Positions 55,397 through 64,000 of a stretch of DNA of 64,000 bases are shown piece by piece. The translations under genes were made by a program, and so were the position numbers. Under the pieces are notes generated by a model. That model ran no database searches. It was not told where the DNA came from and saw nothing but the letters and a program-made list of their open reading frames with translations. The stretch covers positions 3,082,501-3,146,500 of the forward strand of contig NZ_CP117255.1 of the NCBI RefSeq assembly GCF_003240565.2, in the 5' to 3' direction. Position 1 is the stretch's first letter. Each line of letters starts with the position of its first letter. This DNA is from Rhizobium tumorigenes (GTDB lineage Bacteria; Pseudomonadota; Alphaproteobacteria; Rhizobiales; Rhizobiaceae).

Positions 55397-55666
55397 ATGG
55401 CACATAAAAAAGCAGGCGGTTCGTCGCGCAACGGTCGTGATTCCGAATCCAAGCGTCTCGGCGTGAAGAAGTTCGGCGGCGAAGCTGTCATTTCAGGCAA
55501 CATCATTCTGCGCCAGCGTGGCACGCAGTGGCATCCGGGCGCCAATGTTGGCCTCGGCAAGGACCACACGATCTTTGCGCTTACTCCAGGTAACGTCGCC
55601 TATCGCACCAAGGCCAATGGCCGCGTGTACGTATCGGTAATGCCGAAAGCAGAAGCAGCGGAATAA
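55397..55666 (+). CDS. rpmA: 50S ribosomal protein L27
   Basis: 89-aa ribosomal protein whose N-terminus ([20 protein letters not shown]) reaches the peptidyl transferase centre. [24 protein letters not shown] is the family core. AAAGGAGAAATCCC precedes ATG 55397. A strong terminator stands 70 bp behind it. Confidence 0.98.
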   Translation: MAHKKAGGSSRNGRDSESKRLGVKKFGGEAVISGNIILRQRGTQWHPGANVGLGKDHTIFALTPGNVAYRTKANGRVYVSVMPKAEAAE

Positions 55667-55734
55667 AGCCGGAAGCGTTCAAGCAGCCGGCGTCTCATCG
55701 ACCCGGCTGACCGCATCAGGTTCAGTCTTAGAAA

Positions 55735-55767
55735 AAGGGGAGATGGGGCGCCATCTCCCCTTTTTTC
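55735..55767 (+). terminator. Rho-independent terminator of rplU-rpmA
   Basis: AAGGGGAGATGG / CCATCTCCCCTT, a perfect 12-bp stem with a 4-nt loop, followed by TTTTTT-rich sequence. The A run on the other side makes it usable in both directions. Confidence 0.95.
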
Positions 55768-55792
55768 TTTACCCCCACAGGAGGACTGAACA

Positions 55793-56428
55793 ATGCAAAG
55801 CGAATTGTTAAGGGAGGACCAGTCGCGGTCGCCCGAAGACCGGTTGAGGCCGGAGAGGTTAAGACCCGATTGCCCCGTCTTGTTATCGGAGCGGCTCGTT
55901 CTGCGCGCGCCCCACAAAGACGACATCGAAGCTCTTGCCCATCTCGCCAACAACGCCAATGTCGCCACCATGGTCTCGCGCATGCCGCACCCGTATACGA
56001 CCCGGGACGCCGCCGATTTTGTGCGCCGCACGACGTCTGGCGAGATTGGCAAGTGCCTCTATGCGATCACCAAAATGGAAAACGGCGCCTTTCTCGGCTG
56101 CTGCGGCATAGAACCGGGCCAGGATCCGACGACTGTCGAAATCGGCTACTGGCTGGGCGAGCCCTACTGGAACCAGGGCTTCATGACGGAAGCGGCTCAC
56201 GCGCTGATCGACATGGTGTTTCGCACGCGGCCTGAGGTCGACCAGATCGATGCTCGCTGCCGGGTGACCAACGTCGCCTCGCGCCGGGTGATCCACAAAT
56301 GTGGCTTCCAGTTCCAGGGCGCCGGGCTTGCTGCGTCCCTGGCGCTTGGCAGCACGGTCTCTGTCGAATGGTTCCGGCTAGATCGCCGCACTTGGATGTC
56401 GTTGCGCAGCTGGGGGGCACTGAGATGA
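55793..56428 (+). CDS. GNAT N-acetyltransferase (first of a pair)
   Basis: 211 aa. After a charged 28-residue leader comes the RimJ-like domain: LLSERLVLRAPHKDDIEALAHLANN, VEIGYWLGEPYWNQGFMTEAAHALI (acetyl-CoA binding) and RVTNVASRRVIHKCGFQFQGAG. Substrate unknown. AGGAGGACTGAACA precedes ATG 55793. Its stop overlaps the start of the second GNAT gene as ATGA. In rhizobia this pair usually lies between rpmA and obgE. Confidence 0.92.
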   Translation: MQSELLREDQSRSPEDRLRPERLRPDCPVLLSERLVLRAPHKDDIEALAHLANNANVATMVSRMPHPYTTRDAADFVRRTTSGEIGKCLYAITKMENGAFLGCCGIEPGQDPTTVEIGYWLGEPYWNQGFMTEAAHALIDMVFRTRPEVDQIDARCRVTNVASRRVIHKCGFQFQGAGLAASLALGSTVSVEWFRLDRRTWMSLRSWGALR

Positions 56429-57015
56429 ACGCCGCTGTCCTTTCGCGCCGGTCGCAGCAGATCGCGGCACCCGGCCCGGAACCGGTTATCCGGACCGCCC
56501 GGCTGACACTGCGTCCGCATCGCCTTGGCGACGCGGACGCGATCACGGGATCCCTGTCGGATTTCGCGGTTACCCGCATGTTGGCGCGCGTCCCGGTTCC
56601 CTACCACCGGCAGGACGCGCTCGACTGGCTGGTGCCACGGGCCTCAGGCCTGCTTGGTGACTGGGCGCTCGCCATCACCGAGGGCGATGACGATGTCCAT
56701 ATCGGCACGGTCGGCATCGAGCTGCGCCACGATCGCTGGCACGTCGGCTACTGGCTGAACCGCTACTACTGGCGGCGTGGGTTCATGGGCGAGGCGGTGG
56801 CAGCAGCGCTGGAACGCTTCAGCCGGCGGATGCCAGGCGAAAACATCCATTCCGGTGTTTTCGTTGACAATCCGGCGTCGCTGAAGCTGCAGGAGAAACT
56901 CGGCTTCCGCATCACAGGTTGCGCGGAAGTCTTCAGCTTTGCCCGCAGCACCATGGTTCCGCATGTCGAAACCCTGCTGTCGCCGGGCGATCTGCGCGCG
57001 AGCGCTAGTGCCTGA
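56425..57015 (+). CDS. GNAT N-acetyltransferase (second of a pair)
   Basis: 196 aa from ATG 56425, which overlaps the upstream stop; the frame further upstream is shadow sequence. RTARLTLRPHRLGDADAI, HVGYWLNRYYWRRGFMGEAVAAAL and VFVDNPASLKLQEKLGFRITG are the family stretches. It is clearly a diverged relative of the preceding gene, suggesting a tandem duplication. A hairpin follows. Confidence 0.92.
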   Translation: MNAAVLSRRSQQIAAPGPEPVIRTARLTLRPHRLGDADAITGSLSDFAVTRMLARVPVPYHRQDALDWLVPRASGLLGDWALAITEGDDDVHIGTVGIELRHDRWHVGYWLNRYYWRRGFMGEAVAAALERFSRRMPGENIHSGVFVDNPASLKLQEKLGFRITGCAEVFSFARSTMVPHVETLLSPGDLRASASA

Positions 57016-57026
57016 CACTGACAAAA

Positions 57027-57059
57027 CCGTCGCCGGTTTGCCGGCGGCGGCTTCTTATT
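57027..57059 (+). terminator. Terminator behind the GNAT pair
   Basis: CCGTCGCCGG / CCGGCGGCGG (one wobble) with a TTTG loop, followed by CTTCTTATT. It separates the acetyltransferases from the obgE operon. Confidence 0.65.
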
Positions 57060-57160
57060 GACCACACAGCAAGACCCCCGCAGGCGGCTATGCTATAGCT
57101 GCTGCAGATGACGATAATCTTTGACCTCCGGCAGAACCGCCTATATCGAAGGCGGCATGA

Positions 57161-59443
<2,283 letters not shown>

Positions 59444-59451
<8 letters not shown>

Positions 59452-60727
59452 TCACGTTGCAGCCAGCCCTGATATCGACCGGCTGATGGGTGAAATCGGT
59501 CTCCGGGCCCGCGCTGCGGCGCGCCCGCTATCGTTTGCCTCTGCCCAATCGAAAACCCGCGCCCTCAATGCCATGGCCGATACCATTCTTTCAAAGCAGG
59601 ACCATATATTGGCAGAGAATGCCAAGGACCTGCGCGACGTGGAAGGCACCGGCATGCTCGCATCGTCGATCGACAGGTTGACGCTGACCGAGGCGCGTAT
59701 CGAAGCCATGGCCGACGGCATCCGCACGATTGCCGCACTGGCCGATCCTGTCGGCGAGGTCATTGCCGCTTGGGAGCGCCCAAACGGGCTGCATATCGAG
59801 CGGGTCCGCACGCCGCTCGGCGTCATCGGCGTCATTTTCGAAAGCCGCCCCAATGTTACGGCCGATGCCGGCGCACTCTGCCTGAAAGCCGGCAATGTCG
59901 CCATCCTGCGGTGCGGCAGCGATTCGCGCCATTCCTCACGGGTAATCCATGCCTGCCTCGTCGAGGGACTGAAGGCGGCAGGCTTGCCGGAGCACGCAAT
60001 CCAGCTTGTCCCGGTTACCGATCGCGCAGCCGTCGGCGCCATGCTGTCGGGGCTCGATGGAAATATCGACGTCATCGTCCCGCGTGGCGGCAAAAGCCTG
60101 GTGGCGCGGGTGCAAAGCGAGGCGCGCGTTCCGGTCTTTGCCCACCTCGAGGGTATCTGCCACATCTACATCGATGCGTCTGCGACACTGGAAATGGCAA
60201 AGCAGATTGTCGTCAACGCCAAGATGCGCCGTACCGGCGTGTGTGGCGCAGCCGAGACGCTGCTTGTCGACCGGGCGGCAGCGGCAACCCACCTCAAGCC
60301 GCTCGTCGACGCTCTCACGGCGGCCGGCTGCGAAGTTCGCGGATCGGCCGACGTGCTTCATGCTATCCCTGCATTGAAGGCTGCCAACGAGGAGGATTGG
60401 TCGACGGAGTATCTCGATGCCATTATATCGATTGCTATGGTTGATGGCGTCTCGGGGGCTATCGAACACATAGCCCGCTATTCATCCAATCATACGGAGG
60501 CTGTCATTGCCGAAAACCCTGAAGTGGTGGGGCGCTTCTTCACGGAGGTCGACTCGGCAATCCTGCTGCACAACGCGTCGACGCAATTTGCCGATGGCGG
60601 CGAATTCGGCATGGGAGCGGAAATCGGCATTGCCACCGGAAAGATGCATGCGCGCGGACCTGTCGGCGTCGAACAACTGACGTCGTTCAAATACAGGGTG
60701 CGCGGCAGCGGACAGATACGGCCCTGA
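59444..60727 (+). CDS. proA: Gamma-glutamyl phosphate reductase
   Basis: 427-aa NADPH-dependent aldehyde-dehydrogenase-fold enzyme, second step of proline synthesis. Marks: [27 protein letters not shown], the catalytic Cys in [16 protein letters not shown] near residue 263, HIYIDASA, and the end [30 protein letters not shown]. It begins 8 bp inside the end of proB and is followed after 1 bp by nadD. Proline synthesis here contrasts with proline breakdown by putA at the left end of the window. Confidence 0.97.
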
Positions 60728-60728
60728 T

Positions 60729-61355
60729 GTGACAGCAGACCGTATCGACGCGCCCTATCTGCGCATGCCCCATGCCGAGCGTGGAATGGTCGTCGGCCTG
60801 TTCGGCGGATCCTTCAATCCGCCGCACCCGGGACATGTGCTGGTTGCCGAGATTGCCATCCGTCGGCTTGGCCTCGATCAGCTGTGGTGGATGGTGACGC
60901 CGGGCAACCCGCTAAAAAACACCAACCAGCTCGCCCCCTTGGCAGAACGCATCGCCCTCAGCGAAAAGATCGCCGTCGATCCGCGCATCAAGGTGACCGG
61001 CTTCGAGCAGGCGCTCAATATGCGCTACACGGCCGATACGCTGGCCCGCGTCAAGGCGCTGAACAGCCACGTGCATTTCATCTGGATCATGGGCGCCGAT
61101 AGCCTGAACACGTTCCACAAATGGCAGAAGTGGCAGACCATCGCCAAGACTTTCCCGATCGCCGTGATCGATCGTCCGGGTTCGACGCTGTCGCACCTCT
61201 CGGCAAAGATGGCGAAGACCTTTCACTACGCCCGCGTCGATGAAGACGACGCAAGGGTTCTGTGGAAGAAGCGAGCACCGGCCTGGACATTTATCCACGG
61301 CCCGCGCTCGACGCTGAGCTCGACCGCGCTCCGCGAAGAACAACAGAAAACCTGA
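60729..61355 (+). CDS. nadD: Nicotinate-nucleotide adenylyltransferase
   Basis: 208 aa with GTG start at 60729, one base behind the proA stop. Makes nicotinate adenine dinucleotide for NAD synthesis. MVVGLFGGSFNPPHPGHVLVAEIA is the nucleotidyltransferase site, MVTPGNPLK and MGADSLNTFHKWQKW are NadD-specific, and LSSTALRE near the end is the second (ISxxxxR-like) motif. Last gene of the obgE operon. The next ~500 bp have no coding gene on this strand. Confidence 0.95.
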   Translation: MTADRIDAPYLRMPHAERGMVVGLFGGSFNPPHPGHVLVAEIAIRRLGLDQLWWMVTPGNPLKNTNQLAPLAERIALSEKIAVDPRIKVTGFEQALNMRYTADTLARVKALNSHVHFIWIMGADSLNTFHKWQKWQTIAKTFPIAVIDRPGSTLSHLSAKMAKTFHYARVDEDDARVLWKKRAPAWTFIHGPRSTLSSTALREEQQKT

Positions 61356-61383
61356 ATTTCCGAAGTTTAAAACCCTCCAAAAT

Positions 61384-61502
61384 GAAAAGCCCGACGGGGG
61401 AGGAGATCCGTCGGGCCTATCAAAACTGATCGACAACCGGGAGGAGGAGTGTCATCGATCCAAAATCGAATGGCGCTGGGAGGAGGAGTGCGCCGTTCGA
61501 TG
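61384..61502 (-). ncRNA. alpha-r14 / NfeR1-like trans-acting sRNA with three anti-Shine-Dalgarno loops (cuckoo RNA family)
   Basis: Read on the minus strand this ~119-nt segment folds into three consecutive hairpins, each displaying a CUCCUCC-type loop. Hairpin 1 (61467-61499): CGAACGGCGC / GCGCCATTCG with loop ACTCCTCCTCCCA. Hairpin 2 (61428-61460): GATCGA / TCGATC with CACTCCTCCTCCC in the loop. Hairpin 3 (61389-61416): GCCCGACGG / CCGTCGGGC around ATCTCCTCCCC, followed by TTTT, is the rho-independent terminator. This layout is what is described for the alpha-r14 family (NfeR1/Smr14C2 in Sinorhizobium) and the CCUCCUCCC cuckoo RNAs, which pair with ribosome sites of many mRNAs, largely for transporters, with help from Hfq. 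A -10-like CTAGAT lies at 61509-61514; the exact 5' end is estimated. It converges on nadD, so its terminator may also serve that operon. Confidence 0.88.
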
Positions 61503-61870
61503 AGTTGAATCTAGCACAGCTGTCGAGAAGTAAAATCGTTGATATCGCAACGCAGCCATGCATTTTACACATGACAGAAAAGTGCAAATGCACAAAATTA
61601 AATCTTTCGTAAGCTTTCGCGCGAGATCACGCCGACCACCTACACTGTTGACGACGTCCTGCCGTCAAAAGACGCTGGCGGGGCATGTTGCAGCCTGATC
61701 GGTGTCACAAGGGCCTATAGAGCCATGCGCAATCGACCAAGTCAGTAGGGAATACCAATCGGCGAAATCTCTGAAATCATTATCGATTGATCGTGTTGAC
61801 GAAACCGACACTGGTCAAATCATGCGAAGCGATATATTCCTGCAAATACTTCGCCAATTTGGAGATTGCC
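61503..61870. other. Non-coding gap between the sRNA and modA
   Basis: About 370 bp, AT-richer than its surroundings. It holds the sRNA promoter (minus) and the modA promoter and operator (plus). No supported gene: the frames 61702-62076 and 61787 upstream of modA look like leader sequence. Confidence 0.5.
61824..61854 (+). promoter_or_regulatory. Dyad upstream of modA, candidate molybdate (ModE/Mop) operator
   Basis: GCGAAG (61824-61829) and CTTCGC (61849-61854) flank an AT-rich core containing CGATATATT. It ends 16 bp before the modA start. ModE-type regulators bind such dyads with an ATAT core to shut off modABC when molybdate is plentiful. Assignment rests on position and symmetry; no regulator gene is visible. 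Confidence 0.4.
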
Positions 61871-62662
61871 ATGCCGACCAGCCATTCCTGGATGAAATTT
61901 GCCGCCACAGCCGTTGTTGCAGGCTGGCTCGGACTGACCACCGGCGCTTCCCCCTCGGCAGCGGCGGACAAAATAACCGTGTTTGCTGCCGCCAGCATGA
62001 AGAACGCCCTCGACAGCGCAAACGCCGCTTACACCGCCCAGAGCGGCAAGCAGATCACCGTGTCCTATGCCGCTAGTTCGGCGCTCGCAAAGCAGATCGA
62101 GAGCGGCGCACCTGCCGATATCTTCATTTCGGCCGACACCGACTGGATGGCCTACCTCGGCAACAAGAACTTGCTGAAGCCGGATACGCAGGTAAACCTT
62201 TTAGGCAACCAGATCGTCCTCGTTGCTCCGCGCGACAAGGCAAAGCCGGTCGATATCAAGGCCGGCATGGATCTCGCCGCCCTCCTCGGCGACGGTCGCC
62301 TGGCGATGGGCCAAGTCGATTCCGTACCAGCCGGTAAATACGGCAAGGCAGCCCTCGAAAAGCTCGGGGTCTGGCCTTCCGTCGAAAGCAAGGTTGCCGG
62401 TGCTGAAAGCGTGCGCGCTGCGCTGGCGCTGGTGTCGCGTGGCGAGGCACCTTACGGAATTGTCTACCAGACGGATGCCGCGTCCGATCCGGGCGTCGCC
62501 ATCGTTGGCACGTTTCCGGCGGACAGCCACCCGCCGATCATCTATCCGCTGGCCATCACTGCCAGCAGCAGGAACAAGGACGTCGACGCTTATTACGACT
62601 TCCTCAAATCGTCCAAGGCGGAGCCTTTCTTCGAACACGAAGGTTTCACCATCCTGAACTGA
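61871..62662 (+). CDS. modA: Molybdate-binding periplasmic protein
   Basis: 263 aa from ATG 61871, chosen because GGAGATTGCC precedes it and the signal peptide (MKFAATAVVAGWLGLTTGASPSAAA) then starts near residue 8. Mature protein follows ModA: ITVFAAASMKNALDSANAAY, SYAASSALAKQIESGAPADIFISADTDWM, and AESVRAALALVSRGEAPYGIVYQTDAA near the end, containing the Ser, Val and Tyr oxyanion contacts. Receptor of the high-affinity molybdate importer, supplying enzymes such as the YdeP-like oxidoreductase upstream. First gene of modABC. Confidence 0.96.
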   Translation: MPTSHSWMKFAATAVVAGWLGLTTGASPSAAADKITVFAAASMKNALDSANAAYTAQSGKQITVSYAASSALAKQIESGAPADIFISADTDWMAYLGNKNLLKPDTQVNLLGNQIVLVAPRDKAKPVDIKAGMDLAALLGDGRLAMGQVDSVPAGKYGKAALEKLGVWPSVESKVAGAESVRAALALVSRGEAPYGIVYQTDAASDPGVAIVGTFPADSHPPIIYPLAITASSRNKDVDAYYDFLKSSKAEPFFEHEGFTILN

Positions 62663-62737
62663 TTGTCGCTTGCCTCAGGCAATGTATGACGCCTACCCGC
62701 TGACTTGCCGACGGGCCGATAGGGAAAGAGACCGGTT

Positions 62738-63436
62738 TTGGAGGGATGGCATTTAAGCAGTGACGAGTGGACGGCGATCTTGCTTAGCCTGCGCGTCGCT
62801 AGCGTGGCCATGCTGGTGAGCCTGCCATTCGGGGTCGCCGCAGCGCTGCTTCTGGCTCGCGGCCGGTTCTTTGGAAAATCGCTGCTGAACGGGATCATCC
62901 ACATGCCGCTGATCCTGCCGCCGGTCGTCACCGGTTTTCTGCTGCTGATCCTGTTCGGCCGCCGCGGCGTCATCGGCGCCTTCCTCGAAAGCCATTTCGG
63001 CATCGTCTTTTCTTTTAGATGGACCGGCGCTGCGCTTGCCTGCGGAATCATGGGGTTCCCGCTGATGGTACGCAGCATCCGGCTGTCGCTGGAAGCCGTC
63101 GACCGCAAGCTGGAGGAGGCTGCAGGAACGCTGGGTGCCAGTCCCGTGTGGATATTCCTCACCGTCACCCTGCCGCTTACGCTCCCCGGTATCATTGCCG
63201 GCATGATCCTCTCATTTGCCAAGGCGATGGGGGAATTCGGCGCCACTATCACCTTCGTCTCCAACATTCCCGGCGAAACACAGACGCTTTCGTCGGCAAT
63301 CTATACCTTCACCCAGGTCCCCGGCGGAGATGCCGGCGCGCTGAGGCTCACCGTCGTCGCGGTGCTGATTTCCATGACCGCGCTGCTGGCGTCCGAGTTT
63401 CTAGCCCGATGGGTCGGCCGCAGGGTGGACGCCTGA
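62738..63436 (+). CDS. modB: Molybdate ABC transporter permease
   Basis: 232-aa inner-membrane permease with five to six spans. [22 protein letters not shown] and [48 protein letters not shown] stretches (the EAA loop with GEFGAT) are typical ModB/CysT-type sequences. It starts at TTG 62738 ([21 protein letters not shown]) with AGGGAAAGAG upstream; no better ATG exists in the first 20 codons. 75 bp behind modA; its stop overlaps the modC start (TGATG). Confidence 0.94.
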   Translation: MEGWHLSSDEWTAILLSLRVASVAMLVSLPFGVAAALLLARGRFFGKSLLNGIIHMPLILPPVVTGFLLLILFGRRGVIGAFLESHFGIVFSFRWTGAALACGIMGFPLMVRSIRLSLEAVDRKLEEAAGTLGASPVWIFLTVTLPLTLPGIIAGMILSFAKAMGEFGATITFVSNIPGETQTLSSAIYTFTQVPGGDAGALRLTVVAVLISMTALLASEFLARWVGRRVDA

Positions 63437-64000
63437 TGACGCTGACGGTGAACATCCGCCACAGGCTGGGCGCTTTTGCGCTGGACGCGGCATTTACCGC
63501 AGAGGGCGGGGTTACGGCCCTGTTCGGCCGGTCCGGCTCCGGCAAGACCTCGCTCATCCGCAGCATTGCCGGGCTGATCCACCCCGACCACGGCCACGTT
63601 GCGCTCGATGGTACGGTGCTGACGGACACGGACCGAAACCTCTTGGTGCCACGCCATCGCCGCCGTTTCGGCTACGTCTTCCAGGAGGCACGGCTGTTTC
63701 CGCATCTCTCGGTCCGCCACAACCTCGGCTATGGCCGCTGGTTCGCGCCGAAAAAGACGGACCGCGATGATTTCGACAGCGTCGTCGACCTGCTCGGCAT
63801 CGGGCCGCTTCTGGAGCGTCGGCCGGGCAAGCTGTCGGGCGGCGAAAAGCAACGGGTGGCAATCGGCCGTGCCCTGCTCTCCAACCCGCGCCTGTTGCTG
63901 ATGGACGAGCCGCTGGCAGCTCTCGACGAGGAGCGTAAGGCAGAGATCCTGCCCTATCTTGAACGGCTGCGCGACGAGACGAAAATCCCGATCGTCTATG
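63436..64000 (+). CDS. modC: Molybdate ABC transporter ATP-binding protein, 3' end outside the window
   Basis: The first 188 codons are visible from ATG 63436, and the frame is open to the window end. [25 protein letters not shown] leads to Walker [11 protein letters not shown], the Q-loop [14 protein letters not shown] (typical of ModC), signature [16 protein letters not shown] and Walker [17 protein letters not shown]. The C-terminal molybdate-sensing (mop) domain lies outside. The start overlaps the modB stop by one base. Confidence 0.95.
   Translation, partial: MTLTVNIRHRLGAFALDAAFTAEGGVTALFGRSGSGKTSLIRSIAGLIHPDHGHVALDGTVLTDTDRNLLVPRHRRRFGYVFQEARLFPHLSVRHNLGYGRWFAPKKTDRDDFDSVVDLLGIGPLLERRPGKLSGGEKQRVAIGRALLSNPRLLLMDEPLAALDEERKAEILPYLERLRDETKIPIVY

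Noticed and set aside
61439..61490. Tandem GGGAGGAGGAGTG as a ribosome-site or short repeat array on the plus strand
   Set aside because: The two copies are loops of separate hairpins and make sense on the minus strand as an sRNA with its terminator.

Overview
The window is a contiguous piece of an alphaproteobacterial chromosome, almost certainly from the Rhizobiaceae (Rhizobium/Agrobacterium/Neorhizobium-like). Evidence for this is the giant NdvB cyclic beta-1,2-glucan synthase beside an OpgC-type membrane acyltransferase, the imuA-imuB-dnaE2 cassette behind a GTTC-N7-GTTC LexA site, the order tRNA-Ser / rplU / rpmA / GNAT / GNAT / obgE / proB / proA / nadD, a GC-rich coding style that opens long antisense ORFs, and an alpha-r14 (NfeR1-like) small RNA. 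No plasmid replication genes, phage genes, CRISPR array or rRNA are visible.

Layout. 1-2.6 kb: 3' two thirds of putA (proline to glutamate). 2.7-3.2 kb: small secreted protein. 3.3-9.7 kb: a sugar-acid/sugar catabolic cluster made of an IlvD/Edd sugar-acid dehydratase (XylD-like), an IS5/IS427 insertion sequence, mannonate dehydratase uxuA, and divergently a GntR regulator, an SDR dehydrogenase and a D-lyxose isomerase. 9.8-20.3 kb: a GNAT, opgC and the 8.5-kb ndvB, which make and probably decorate periplasmic cyclic glucans. 20.7-22.1 kb: XRE-cupin regulator and two tiny proteins. 22.2-28.6 kb: a six-gene minus-strand peptide uptake operon headed by an M19 dipeptidase. 28.7-33.8 kb: DUF1993 protein, a phosphonate monoester hydrolase/sulfatase overlapping galE, several small orphan ORFs, and bfd-bfr iron storage. 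33.9-39.8 kb: the SOS mutagenesis cassette. 39.9-43 kb: minimal metallopeptidase, DUF1737, CitE-like lyase, small membrane protein, leuD with a clear terminator, and a small hypothetical. 43.2-49.3 kb: PAS-GGDEF diguanylate cyclase, then CPA2 antiporter-emrA-emrB on the minus strand. 49.5-54.5 kb: small ORF, recX-like and cold-shock genes, YdeP-like molybdopterin oxidoreductase, and a Tim44-domain membrane protein. 54.7-61.4 kb: tRNA-Ser(CGA) and the ribosomal protein/obg/proline biosynthesis/NAD block. 61.4-61.5 kb: the sRNA. 61.9-64 kb: modA-modB-modC (modC cut by the window end).

Most of the window is ordinary core chromosome. The most notable items are the three-hairpin anti-Shine-Dalgarno sRNA downstream of nadD; the IS element whose transposase stop codon and the convergent uxuA stop codon share the same TA target duplication at the centre of an 18-bp palindrome; the approximately 149-nt two-frame overlap of imuA and imuB; and the unusual pairing of mannonate dehydratase, an aldonate dehydratase and D-lyxose isomerase under one GntR regulator. 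I found no convincing wholly undescribed system. All functional calls come from reading motifs and remembered family resemblance; no database search was run.
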